Origin: Luteibacter sp. dw_328
Lineage (GTDB): Bacteria > Pseudomonadota > Gammaproteobacteria > Xanthomonadales > Rhodanobacteraceae
NCBI RefSeq assembly: GCF_018449605.1
Contig: NZ_JAAVUW010000004.1
Coordinates: forward strand, 474,270 to 538,269
Reading direction: 5' to 3'
DNA length: 64,000 nt
Positions 40,806 to 51,071 of the stretch are shown here, in pieces (within the stretch, counting starts at the first letter, position 1; every line of letters starts with the position of its first letter). The notes under the pieces are model-generated. The model was not told where the DNA came from. It searched no databases and was given only the letters and a program-made list of their open reading frames with translations. The position numbers and the translations under genes are program-made.

Positions 40806-41232
40806 TATTCGTCGGACGCGTGGCTTCACTCTGCTCGAACTGATGATCGTGGTGCTCGTCATGGGCGTCCTGGCCACCATCGCGATCACTTCGTACGGTC
40901 GCTATGCCTACCGGGCCCGTCGCGCCGATGGTCAGGAGCTGCTCATGCGTGTGGCCAACGCGCAGGAGCGCTACTACGCCACGTTCAACAGGTACGGCGA
41001 CGATCCGGTCACCGGTGACCTGAAGCTCGGCAGCGCGACCTCGGAGAAGGGCTATTACACCGTCACGATCACCAAGACCGACCTGACCAAGGACTACACG
41101 GCCACCGCGACACCCGTGCCGGGCAACTCGCAGGCCAAGGATGTCTGCGGCCCGCTCAGCATCGACTCGCAGGGTGTGAAGCTGCCTGCACTTACCGACA
41201 CCGCCAAGAACAGCAACGGGCGCTGCTGGTGA
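40795..41232 (+). CDS. pilE: Type IV minor pilin PilE
   Basis: 145 residues. RRTRG|FTLLELMIVVLVMGVLATIAI is a full class III prepilin signal with Glu+5; RANAQERYYATFNRYGDD and the C-terminal disulfide pair (DVCGPL...GRCW) match PilE-type minor pilins. CTGGAGAA ribosome-binding site within the pilY1 tail. In this operon order it is a minor pilin, not the major PilA. Confidence 0.9.
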   Translation: MTSNIRRTRGFTLLELMIVVLVMGVLATIAITSYGRYAYRARRADGQELLMRVANAQERYYATFNRYGDDPVTGDLKLGSATSEKGYYTVTITKTDLTKDYTATATPVPGNSQAKDVCGPLSIDSQGVKLPALTDTAKNSNGRCW

Positions 41233-41255
41233 TGGTCCGCATGGGGGGAGGTGAA

Positions 41256-41873
41256 ATGGGTAATCGCTCGCGCATGGCGGGCCTGTCGATGGTCGAGCTG
41301 ATGGTAACGGTCCTGGTTCTCGCCATGCTCATGGCTATTGCGGTCCCGAGCTTTCGTGCAGTGATGAATCGCGGCAATGTCGCCACGGCGATCAATTCGC
41401 TGAGCGTAGATATGCAGCTCGCCCGCGGCCAGGCCGCCAGCCAGCATCGCTTCGTTTCGATCTGCCGAAGCACGACCGGTACGCAATGCGACCTCCCGGT
41501 CGGCACAACCTACGACTACGACGCGGGCTGGATCGTGTATTCGTACGATGTGAGCTCGACGGGCGCCGATCAGAGCTTCACCGCCGGCTCTTCCAACATG
41601 ACCATATTGCGGTATACGCCGCAGCGGCCGGGCGTGTCGATCCGCGCGACCGATGGAAAGGTCATCACGTTCAACCAGACGGGGCAATTCGTGACGGGCA
41701 CGGGCCGCACCACGCTGACTTTCATCGCGTGCCCGCGCAAGTCCATGAGCGACACCAGCAATACGTTGGGTTCCAACCTGGCCGGAATGCAGGGCTCCTC
41801 CCTGGTGCTTCGCCAGTCCGGATCGTTGGCGGTAACGGCGCTCCCCCTGACCTCGACCACTTGCCTTCCCTGA
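41256..41873 (+). CDS. fimT: Type IV pilus biogenesis protein FimT/GspH-like minor pilin
   Basis: 205 residues. AG|LSMVELMVTVLVLAMLMAIAVP carries the prepilin motif with Glu+5, then MNRGNVATAINSLSVDMQLARGQA, typical of the GspH/FimT family that includes DNA-binding minor pilins of competence. Start ATG 41256 lies after GGAGGTGA; earlier in-frame starts at 41229-41241 are less well placed. Last gene of the pil cluster. Confidence 0.88.
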   Translation: MGNRSRMAGLSMVELMVTVLVLAMLMAIAVPSFRAVMNRGNVATAINSLSVDMQLARGQAASQHRFVSICRSTTGTQCDLPVGTTYDYDAGWIVYSYDVSSTGADQSFTAGSSNMTILRYTPQRPGVSIRATDGKVITFNQTGQFVTGTGRTTLTFIACPRKSMSDTSNTLGSNLAGMQGSSLVLRQSGSLAVTALPLTSTTCLP

Positions 41874-41883
41874 CCCGGGGGCA

Positions 41884-41912
41884 TTGACGGGAGCGGCCTT
41901 CCACCTTAAAAT
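41884..41912 (+). promoter_or_regulatory. tRNA-Val promoter
   Basis: TTGACG (41884-41889) and TAAAAT (41907-41912) with a 17-nt spacer, 12 nt before the tRNA. Confidence 0.75.
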
Positions 41913-41924
41913 TCCGCGCTCGAT

Positions 41925-41999
41925 GGGCGGTTAGCTCAGCGGTAGAGCACTGCCTTCACACGGCAGGTGTCACAAGTTCGATCCTTGTACCGCCCACCA
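41925..41999 (+). tRNA. tRNA-Val (anticodon CAC)
   Basis: 75-nt cloverleaf with encoded CCA: acceptor GGGCGGT/ACCGCCC, D-arm GCTC-AGCGGTA-GAGC, anticodon stem CTGCC/GGCAG with loop TTCACAC (CAC at 41957-41959), T-arm ACAAG-TTCGATC-CTTGT. Its 3' half is the left att site of an island, which restores a complete tRNA gene. Confidence 0.96.
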
Positions 42000-42005
42000 T
42001 CAGAT
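41954..42005 (+). repeat. attL: left 52-bp direct repeat in tRNA-Val
   Basis: Identical to 44522-44573. It starts at the last base of the 5' anticodon stem, runs through the CCA end and six bases beyond. Anticodon-loop crossover is typical for tyrosine-recombinase islands. Confidence 0.93.
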
Positions 42006-42390
42006 ACCCCCTGCCTAGCAGGGACTTAAAGGGAGATCCTCACGGGTTTCCCTTTTTGTTTGCGTCGAGAACGTGCACAAACTACCCCCATCGTTCACAG
42101 CGTGCAATGTGCACGGAACTGAGCATGCACACCGGCCATTGTGCACAGCCTCGACTAACCTCTTGATCTGACTTGGTGTAGGCCTGCCTAGTTGAGGCAA
42201 GGGACACACTTCGTATGTCCTTCGGCTGACGCCTCAGCATCTACCGCTGAGCTAACCCCATGTCTGTCACAGGGAAGGGCTACCCCCTCATTCGTGCCGG
42301 AAATTTGGACTCAGGCGGCCACCGGGGATGCAGGGGGTTAGGGGTAGGGCTACATATACGAACTCCAGCTAGAATTTTTCTAGGGGAAAT
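42006..42390. other. Gene-free left part of the island with repeats and structure
   Basis: Contains a terminator-like stem with AAAGGGA/TCCCTTTTT ends (42027-42059), three GTGCAC palindromes (42073, 42109, 42141), a hairpin GGACACAC-TTC-GTATGTCC (42202-42220), and at 42240-42257 an inverted 18-nt copy of the tRNA-Val D-arm. It ends in CTAGGGGAAAT (42380-42390). A 64-aa minus-strand frame (42015-42209) has one helix-like stretch (PTPSQIKRLVEAV) but no support as a gene. Confidence 0.6.
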
Positions 42391-42771
42391 TCACAGCTCA
42401 TCGTCCTGTTTCAAGACGCTGGGACTGGACGATATCCACTTGTTGATTTCCAAGATGACAAGCTTTTTGGTGTCGTCCTGCCAAATCGGCGTCTTCATTC
42501 CCCAGTAGAGAAAGTGGGCTTGCCGACCGTTGCGAAGGTCTTTTTTTCCTTTGCTGCCGTTTTTCGTATAGAGCACCACGAGATCGCCCTCGTTAACAGG
42601 CACATCTGGAAACCAATACGCCGGCTGATTACCTGCGCTCGGGTGTTCGCCGGTGAGTTTCGATAGAAGCACCGCATAACGACCAACGTCGCCACTGCTG
42701 TCCACACGGAGCACAACACGCTCCTTCTCGATATTCCCTGTATCGGCGAACGAACTGACGGAAAGGATCAT
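42391..42771 (-). CDS. Unknown island protein, second gene of a two-gene cassette (126 aa)
   Basis: Not recognised. A soluble-looking, beta-rich protein with a striking central block: VNEGDLVVLYTKNGSKGKK, then HFLYWGMKTPIWQDD, then LVILEINKW. The first ~10 residues are weakly hydrophobic, so an export signal is possible but short. Its ATG overlaps the stop of the membrane-protein gene (ATGA, 42768-42771), so the two are translated together and probably function together. Codon use is less G+C-biased than the chromosome, consistent with transfer. Toxin, sensor or defence roles are speculation. Confidence 0.75.
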   Translation of the reverse strand: MILSVSSFADTGNIEKERVVLRVDSSGDVGRYAVLLSKLTGEHPSAGNQPAYWFPDVPVNEGDLVVLYTKNGSKGKKDLRNGRQAHFLYWGMKTPIWQDDTKKLVILEINKWISSSPSVLKQDDEL

Positions 42772-43190
42772 GGGCGATTTACCTTAGCAATGATTGCGGC
42801 GACGGTAAGCACGATACCGACCCCGATCACAATGAAGCACAGTACCGGTTCTTTAGGCCATAGCGATGGAGCGAAGCCAAGGAAGAATGCCCCGCCAGCA
42901 AGCGTGGACATCGTTATGATTTCAAGAGACGTGTGAACTTTGAATTTCTCTTCTAGAACGGCAGCTTTCTTGTCCACCTCGTGGAATGCTTTTCTCACCT
43001 CGGCAAAGTTCTGGGTCTCAGCCTCTAGGCGCTCCAGATTTGCGAGTAGCATCTTTTGCACGCCAGGAGAAGACCATTCCTTCTGGCTGAGGCTGCGATC
43101 AATCTTTCCGAGCGCCGACTGAGCTTTTCTGACTGGGGCGTTTTCGGGTTCAGATCCTGTGTCGTCCGGCTGGCTTTCTGACAGAGACAT
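42768..43190 (-). CDS. Unknown membrane protein with coiled coil, first gene of cassette (140 aa)
   Basis: Not recognised. The N-terminal ~20 residues are acidic and polar. Residues ~22-85 are charged and helical (LLANLERLEAETQNFAEVRKAF, VDKKAAVLEEKFKV), likely a coiled coil. Two TM segments follow (~88-108 with TMSTLAGGAFFLGF, and ~114-135 with CFIVIGVGIVLTVAAIIA). No signal peptide. The design (cytosolic coiled coil plus two-TM hairpin, coupled to a soluble partner) resembles small two-gene toxin or phage-defence modules, but there is no family match I can name. Confidence 0.75.
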   Translation of the reverse strand: MSLSESQPDDTGSEPENAPVRKAQSALGKIDRSLSQKEWSSPGVQKMLLANLERLEAETQNFAEVRKAFHEVDKKAAVLEEKFKVHTSLEIITMSTLAGGAFFLGFAPSLWPKEPVLCFIVIGVGIVLTVAAIIAKVNRP

Positions 43191-43661
43191 GCGTCCATAC
43201 CAAATTAGGTGAGTGGTCTTGTTTCTACTGTGGCCTAGGATATAGTGCCCACTGGCAAACAGGCCAGCTACGCATGTAGCGAACCGTAGGGGGCTTAGGC
43301 TCTCAAGTGATGGTAAACAGGAAAGCTTGGGTATGCCCAGGTGATCTAAGTGAGCTACCGCCTACCACGCAGGAGGTTCGATCCTGCCCACCCTGACACC
43401 GGTGTGTAGGTGTCTCCCTCATGTAGCAGGGGGCTAGTGGGTGCTACCGGTTGCCAATTCCGAATATTGGTCATAGCTGACACGTTGCGTGTCCCTATGC
43501 TCTTATCCGCTTAGGCATTTGCCTAGGGGAAATCTATGACTGTGCTCAATGTATCTGTCAGGACGGAAGTTCTGTTGCGGTTAGCCTTGCCTGCGACGTC
43601 CCCCCAGATTTGAGTAGCGGCCCGGTTTCGAGTCCAATCCCCCACGAGAAGGAGATTGGAC
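43191..43661. other. Gene-free island stretch with tRNA-like and repeat sequences
   Basis: No convincing gene. It holds a T-arm-like hairpin GCAGGA-GGTTCGA-TCCTGC followed by CCACCC (43370-43395 region), a hairpin GACACG-TTG-CGTGTC (43479-43493), and CTAGGGGAAAT (43523-43533), which repeats the 11-mer at 42380-42390 on the other side of the two-gene cassette. The final ~70 nt are probably the left end of the IS3-type element. Confidence 0.5.
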
Positions 43662-43925
43662 GTGAAGAAGCGTTTTTCCGAAGAACAGATCATTGGCTTC
43701 CTGCGTGAGGTCGAGGCGGGTATGCCGGTCAAAGACCTGTGCCGCAAGCACGGCTTCAGTGAAGCCTCGTACTATCTGTGGCGAAGTAAGTTCGGCGGCA
43801 TGAGCGTGCCCGAGGCTAAGCGACTGAAGGACCTGGAGTCGGAGAACGGGCGCCTGAAAAAGCTGCTGGCCGAGCAGCTTTTGGAAAATGAAGTCATCAA
43901 GGAAGCTCTGCGAAAAAAATGGTGA
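43662..43925 (+). CDS. IS3-family transposase OrfA
   Basis: 87 residues from GTG 43662 (AAGGAG 7 nt upstream): KKRFSEEQIIGFLREVEAG, then the helix-turn-helix VKDLCRKHGFSEASYYLWRSKFGG and a leucine-zipper tail (LKDLESENGRLKKLLAEQL). At its end GAAAAAAATGG (A7) provides a classic slippery site for -1 frameshifting into OrfB, which overlaps by 7 nt. Intact, but its partner is truncated. Confidence 0.9.
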   Translation: MKKRFSEEQIIGFLREVEAGMPVKDLCRKHGFSEASYYLWRSKFGGMSVPEAKRLKDLESENGRLKKLLAEQLLENEVIKEALRKKW

Positions 43926-44485
43926 GCGCACCGGACCGGCGCGAGCTGGTGCGCTATCTGGTCGGCCGGAAGCCGAGCGAGCGTCGTTCGCTGGCGATTG
44001 CCGACATGAGTGCAAGCGCCTACCGCTACGCGCCGCGGCCCGACCATAACGTCGAACTTCGCGAGATGATCTGCGCGCTGGCGAATCGCCATAAACGCTA
44101 TGGCGTGGGGATGATCTATCTGAAGCTTCGCCAGGCCGGGCACGCGGTGAATTACAAGCGGGTCGAGCGCCTGTATCAAGAGGCCAGCCTTCAGGTGCGG
44201 CGGCGCAAACGAAAGAAAGTCCCGCCGGCCGAAAGGCAGCCGCTGCTTCGCCCGGCGGCTGCGAACGAGGTCTGGTCGATTGATTTCGTGTTTGATCGCA
44301 CCGCCGAGGGCCGCGTCATCAAATGCCTGACGATCGTCGACGATACGACGCACGAGGCCGTTGCCATCGAGATCGAGCGAGCCATCTCGGGCGTCGGCGT
44401 GACGCGTGTCATGGACCGCCTGGCGATCACGCGCGGCCTCCCGAGGGTGATTCGCAGCGATAACGGAAAGGAGTTCTGTAGCGCG
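43919..44485 (+). pseudogene. IS3-family transposase OrfB, truncated
   Basis: The -1 frame partner of OrfA. It has the HTH_21 region (RYGVGMIYLKLRQAGHAVNYKRVERLY) and the integrase core with the first Asp (WSIDFVFDRT) and the second (RSDNGKEF). Homology stops at about GKEFCSA (44485), so the third catalytic residue, Glu, and the right terminal repeat are gone. The frame stays open through a 36-nt junction, across attR, and into the next gene, ending only at 45001. Confidence 0.88.
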
Positions 44486-44521
44486 TTGTGCCCCATGGGC
44501 TACAGCCTAAACAGGAAGAGG

Positions 44522-44573
44522 CTTCACACGGCAGGTGTCACAAGTTCGATCCTTGTACCGCCCACCATCAGAT
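44522..44573 (+). repeat. attR: right 52-bp direct repeat (3' half of tRNA-Val)
   Basis: Identical to 41954-42005. A tRNA 3'-half without its 5' part, so non-functional as tRNA. The match breaks at both ends (G44521 versus C41953; C44574 versus A42006). Confidence 0.93.
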
Positions 44574-44578
44574 CCTCG

Positions 44579-44610
44579 AAAACCCGGCCTTCGCGCCGGG
44601 TTTTCGTTTT
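44579..44610 (+). terminator. Displaced native terminator of tRNA-Val
   Basis: AACCCGGC (44581-44588), loop CTTCGC, GCCGGGTT (44595-44602), then TTCGTTTTT. It directly follows attR, the position expected behind the original tRNA gene before the island inserted. Confidence 0.8.
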
Positions 44611-44668
44611 TAAGGTCCAGGCAAGGTCCCGCCGGTACAATGCGCCGGCTGACTCACCGGATACCGCC

Positions 44669-45001
44669 ATGCACGAAGTCCTCGCTAACCTTCAACTGAT
44701 GGTCCTGACCCCGTGGAAGATCATCGGCCTGCTAGGCACGCTGTTGTTCACGGCGCGCTGGTTCGTCCAGTTCTATGCCACGAAGAAGAACAAAAAGGTC
44801 ACGGTGCCGATGTCGTTCTGGTACCTGTCGGTGTTCGGTAGCGTGCTCACGCTGGCCTACTTTATCTGGGGCAAGAACGACTCGGTCGGCATCATCCAGA
44901 CGGCCTTTCCGATGATCGTGTCGTTCTACAACGTCTTTGCCCATCTGAAGCACCGGAACCAGAAAGAAGAGATCAAACCCGGCGGCCCCGAAGAGACCTG
45001 A
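44669..45001 (+). CDS. Lipid-A-biosynthesis N-terminal (LABN) domain membrane protein
   Basis: 110 residues with three TM segments: WKIIGLLGTLLFTARWFVQFYATKK, VPMSFWYLSVFGSVLTLAYFIW and IQTAFPMIVSFYNVFAHLK. This is the LABN domain found at the N-terminus of some LpxB proteins and as stand-alone proteins in Xanthomonadales, probably linked to lipid or sugar transfer in the membrane. ATG 44669 is the natural start; the same frame is open upstream across the island border. TACAAT at 44636 may be its -10 box. Confidence 0.85.
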   Translation: MHEVLANLQLMVLTPWKIIGLLGTLLFTARWFVQFYATKKNKKVTVPMSFWYLSVFGSVLTLAYFIWGKNDSVGIIQTAFPMIVSFYNVFAHLKHRNQKEEIKPGGPEET

Positions 45002-45017
45002 CCGACCTGGCCCGTCG

Positions 45018-47716
<2,699 letters not shown>

Positions 47717-47720
<4 letters not shown>

Positions 47721-48799
47721 GCGGCTTGCGAGGCGTCCAGGCGTACGCGCGGCGGGTAGGGTGCCACGGCGGCGGCGATTGCCGCGATATGGGCAGGCGT
47801 GGTGCCACAACAACCGCCGACGATATTGAGCAGGCCTTCGGCGGCGAAGCTCTCGATGGTCGATGCCATGGCCTCCGGCGTCTCGTCGTACTCGCCGAAG
47901 GCGTTCGGCAGTCCGGCGTTCGGATGCGTGCTGACCGCGCTGCCGGCGATGCGGGAGAGCATCTGCACGTGCGGGCGAAGGTCTTCCGCGCCGAGCGCGC
48001 AGTTGAGGCCTACCGACAGCGGTCGGATGTGTTCCACCGAATAGAAGAAGGCTTCGGCGGTCTGGCCGGACAAGGTGCGTCCCGAGCGATCGGTGATCGT
48101 GCCGGAGATCATCACCGGCATGCGTGCGCCGAGTTCGTCGAACAACTCGGTGAGCGCAAACAGCGCGGCCTTGGCATTGAGCGTATCGAAGATGGTCTCG
48201 ACCATGATCGTGTCGGCGCCGCCTTCGATCAACGCACGCGCCGACTCGACATAGTTGGCGGTGAGCGCTTCGAAGCTGATGTTGCGGAAACCCGGGTCGT
48301 TCACGTCCGGCGAAATCGATGCGGTGCGGCTGGTGGGGCCGAGCACGCCGATGACGAAGCGCGGCCGGTCCGGCGTCAGCGCGGTCATGGCATCGCAGGC
48401 TTCGCGGGCGATGCGGGCGCCCTCGCGGTTCAGCTCCGGGACCAGGTGCTCGAGGTGGTAGTCGGCCTGGCTCACGCGCGTGGCGTTGAAGGTATTGGTT
48501 TCGACGAAGTCCGCGCCGGCTTCGAGATAGGCCATGTGCACGCCGCGGATGATCTCCGGCTGGGTCAGCAACAGTAGATCGTTGTTGCCTTTGAGGTCGC
48601 ATTCGCCGGGGTGGTCGTGGCTGTGTTCGTGGCGGCTGTCGAGGCCACCGGAAAAGCGCTCGCCACGGTAGCCGGATTCGTCCAGCTGGTGGCCTTGCAA
48701 CATGGTGCCCATGCCGCCGTCCAGAATCATGATCCGTTCGGACAGAGCCTTCTCGATGAGGGCGACGCGGTCGGGGTGGAGCCAGGGTAGGGTGCTCAT
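47717..48799 (-). CDS. metH: Methionine synthase, homocysteine-binding part (MetH1)
   Basis: 360-residue homocysteine S-methyltransferase domain. Zinc cysteines lie in [10 protein letters not shown] and [22 protein letters not shown] is the N-terminal signature. Compared with E. coli MetH there is a ~15-residue insert after GERF, containing HEHSHDH (residues 58-63), before the [10 protein letters not shown] strand. Co-translated with MetH2; lies 13 nt after the ArsR-methyltransferase gene. Confidence 0.94.
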
Positions 48800-48812
48800 C
48801 GGCGGTCTCCGG

Positions 48813-49739
48813 TCAGGGCTTGCGTGCGAGCAGGCTGATCACTTCGAAATGCGGCGCGCGGCGCTCGCGGCTGAGGCGTTCGCAGCTGACCACGTCGAGG
48901 CCAGCCGCCGTCGCCATGGCGACCAGGCCCTCGCAGGTGAAGCCGAGGTTGCGATGGTCGAAGGGCTCGATCACGGCGCGGTGCTCATGTTCTCCCAGGG
49001 TCGACAGGAGAAGTCGTCCGCCCGGCTTGAGGACGCGCGTCACCTCGGCGAAGACAGCCTCGGGCCGCTCCGCATAAGTGAGGGCGTGGAGCAGCAGGAC
49101 AAGATCGAAACGATCGTCTTCCAGGTCGAGCGCGTGCATGTCGCCCGTACGCACGTCCACATTGGTGAAGCTGGCCAGGCGCAGGCGCGCGGCGTCCACC
49201 ACGCGCTCCGAACTGTCGACGCAGACGATGGAATGGGCGTGCGGCGCGAGCAGCTCCGCGGTGACGCCATCGCCGGAAGCGATGTCCAGTACGTCGCCGG
49301 TGGCGAGCAGCTGGAGCAGGGAGCGCGCGAGGGTTTCCCAGGTGCGGCCGGGGGAGTAATGGCGCTCCATGTCGCCCGCGACGGTATCTGCCCAGCCTTC
49401 GGTGCGCGCCCGCTGGGCGAGGACGGCCGGAAGGCGCTCCGCATCCTCGCGGAGCAGGGCGTCGCTCAGGGTGTCGCGCAGGGAGGCAACGAGGGCCGCC
49501 AGGGTAGGATCGGCCTCCGCGTTGGCCCGATAATAGGCGGACACGCCGGCCCGGCGGTCGCGTACCAGCTCGGCTTCCTTGAGCTTGGCCAGGTGGGTGG
49601 ACACGCGTGGCTGGGCCAGGTGCAGCACGGAGGCCAGTTCGGCCACGGTCAACTCCTCGCGATCCAGCAGGGCGAGCAAGCGGACCCGCGTGGGGTCGGC
49701 CAGCAGGCGAAGCACGGTGGAGGCCGTCGACAAATCCAT
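48813..49739 (-). CDS. ArsR-type regulator fused to SAM-dependent methyltransferase
   Basis: 308 residues. Residues 1-~80 form an ArsR winged helix ([42 protein letters not shown]). Residues ~130-308 form a class I methyltransferase domain with motif [10 protein letters not shown] and [18 protein letters not shown]. It heads an operon with metH1-metH2. Proteins of this design at methionine genes are described as S-adenosylhomocysteine-responsive regulators (SahR type), so it probably senses SAH/SAM and controls this operon. ATG 49739 follows AAAGGATT. Orthology to SahR is inference. Confidence 0.85.
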   Translation of the reverse strand: MDLSTASTVLRLLADPTRVRLLALLDREELTVAELASVLHLAQPRVSTHLAKLKEAELVRDRRAGVSAYYRANAEADPTLAALVASLRDTLSDALLREDAERLPAVLAQRARTEGWADTVAGDMERHYSPGRTWETLARSLLQLLATGDVLDIASGDGVTAELLAPHAHSIVCVDSSERVVDAARLRLASFTNVDVRTGDMHALDLEDDRFDLVLLLHALTYAERPEAVFAEVTRVLKPGGRLLLSTLGEHEHRAVIEPFDHRNLGFTCEGLVAMATAAGLDVVSCERLSRERRAPHFEVISLLARKP

Positions 49740-49751
49740 GCCGAATCCTTT

Positions 49752-49761
49752 TATCGCGATA
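49752..49761. promoter_or_regulatory. Palindrome TATCGCGATA upstream of the regulator-metH operon
   Basis: A perfect 10-bp palindrome 12 nt before the ArsR-methyltransferase start, well placed for autoregulation by an ArsR dimer. Operator function is inferred. Confidence 0.5.
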
Positions 49762-49910
49762 GAGAGATACATAAGGATGGGGCCGCGCCGCGCCAGCGTC
49801 AAGGCCGATGTTGCAGTGCATGGAGGCATTGGCTCGAACGGCCGTTAGAATGGGCGGCTTGTCTCTACCCCAAGACTTGCCGACCTTCAGGGCCGGCCCG
49901 AGGAATGCTC

Positions 49911-51071
49911 ATGGATTTCCGTTTTACCGACGACCAACTGTCGATCCAGTCCATCGCGCGCGACTTCGCCCAGAAGCGCATCGTCCCTGTCGCCGCCGAA
50001 CACGACGCGAAGGGTGAATTCCCGCTGGAAAACATCCAGGAAATGGGTCAGCTGGGCCTGATGGGCATCGAAGTGCCTGAAGAGTACGGCGGCGCGGGCA
50101 TGGATCCGGTGGCCTACGTGCTGGCCATGGTCGAGATCGCCGCGGCCGATGCCGCCACCTCGACCATCATGTCGGTGAACAACTCGTTGTTCTGCAACGG
50201 CATCCTGAAGAACGGTACCGAAGAGCAGAAGCAGAAGTACGTGCGCGCCATCGCTTCGGGCGAAGCCATCGGCGCCTACGCGCTCACCGAGCCGCAATCG
50301 GGCTCCGACGCCTCGAACATGCACACCCGCGCCGTGAAGAACGCCGAGGGTGACTGGGTGATCAACGGCAAGAAGAGCTGGATCACCTCCGGCCCGGTCG
50401 CCCGCTACATCGTTCTGTTCGCCGTGACCACGCCGGGGATGGGTGCCCGTGGGGTGTCGGCCTTCATCATCGACACCAAGCGCCCGGGCTTCATGGCCGG
50501 CAAGACCGAGCCGAAGCTCGGTATCCGCGCCTCGGCCACCTGCGAAATCGAGTTCCATGACTACGTGTGCCCGGCGGACGACATGCTTGGCGCCGAAGGC
50601 AAGGGTTTCGGTATCGCCATGGGCGTGCTGGACGCCGGCCGTATCGGTATTGCCTCGCAGGCCATCGGCATCGCCCGCGCCGCGTACGAAGCCACCCTGG
50701 TCTGGTCGCGCGATCGCAAGGCCTTCGGCCACCCGATCGGCACCTTCCAGATGACCCAGTCGAAGATCGCCGACATGAAGTGCAAGCTGGATTCGGCGCT
50801 GCTGCTGACCCTGCGTGCGGCATGGACCAAGGCTCAGGTCGAGAAGACCGGCGGGCGTTTCGGCACTGAAGCCTCCATGGCCAAGCTGGTCGCCTCGGAA
50901 GCTGCGATGTGGATCACCCATCAGGCCGTGCAGATTCACGGCGGCATGGGTTATTCGAAGGAAATGCCGCTGGAGCGTTACTTCCGTGACGCCAAGATCA
51001 CCGAGATCTACGAGGGTACGAGCGAGATCCAGCGTCTGGTGATTGCGCGTGCGGAGACGGGGTTGCGCTGA
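49911..51071 (+). CDS. Acyl-CoA dehydrogenase
   Basis: 386 residues. FAD-binding and substrate motifs YALTEPQSGSDAS and WITSGPVA are present; the C-terminal signature QIHGGMGYSKEMPLERYFRDAKITEIYEGTSE contains the catalytic Glu (YEGTSEIQ). Resembles short/medium-chain or isovaleryl-type enzymes. Starts at ATG 49911 with AGGA 6 nt upstream (ATG 49905 is an alternative). The last 87 nt (50988-51074) are repeated downstream at 52426-52512 with only synonymous differences, marking a DNA insertion that replaced the gene's 3' end without changing the protein. Confidence 0.95.
   Translation: MDFRFTDDQLSIQSIARDFAQKRIVPVAAEHDAKGEFPLENIQEMGQLGLMGIEVPEEYGGAGMDPVAYVLAMVEIAAADAATSTIMSVNNSLFCNGILKNGTEEQKQKYVRAIASGEAIGAYALTEPQSGSDASNMHTRAVKNAEGDWVINGKKSWITSGPVARYIVLFAVTTPGMGARGVSAFIIDTKRPGFMAGKTEPKLGIRASATCEIEFHDYVCPADDMLGAEGKGFGIAMGVLDAGRIGIASQAIGIARAAYEATLVWSRDRKAFGHPIGTFQMTQSKIADMKCKLDSALLLTLRAAWTKAQVEKTGGRFGTEASMAKLVASEAAMWITHQAVQIHGGMGYSKEMPLERYFRDAKITEIYEGTSEIQRLVIARAETGLR

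Larger units (their letters stand above)
42006..44573. mobile_element. Genomic island at tRNA-Val(CAC), integrase absent
   Basis: About 2.57 kb between the 52-bp repeats, of visibly lower G+C than the flanks. Contents in order: gene-free left part with GTGCAC repeats and a structured tRNA-like stretch, a two-gene minus-strand cassette, a second gene-free part, and a broken IS3-family element cut off 36 nt before attR. No integrase or excisionase frame is present, so it is a deletion remnant or an element moved in trans. The native tRNA terminator lies beyond attR (44579-44610), supporting insertion between tRNA and terminator. Confidence 0.88.

Noticed and set aside
42015..42209. 64-aa minus-strand frame at the left end of the island
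   Set aside because: It has one helix-like stretch (QIKRLVEAVHNG) but no ribosome-binding site or family, lies in a repeat-rich segment, and could at best be a remnant.
43330..43400. Complete tRNA gene in the island
   Set aside because: Only a T-arm-like hairpin can be drawn; acceptor and D-arm pairing fail, so it is at most a fragment.
47721..48602. Extension of the MetH2 frame upstream through metH1
   Set aside because: Arg/Pro-rich shadow of metH1 in another frame; MetH2 homology starts at 47720 with the ATGA overlap.
48702..49910. Long 5' extension of the acyl-CoA dehydrogenase frame back to 48702
   Set aside because: It runs antisense through the ArsR-methyltransferase gene; the family's conserved start and a ribosome-binding site fix ATG at 49911.
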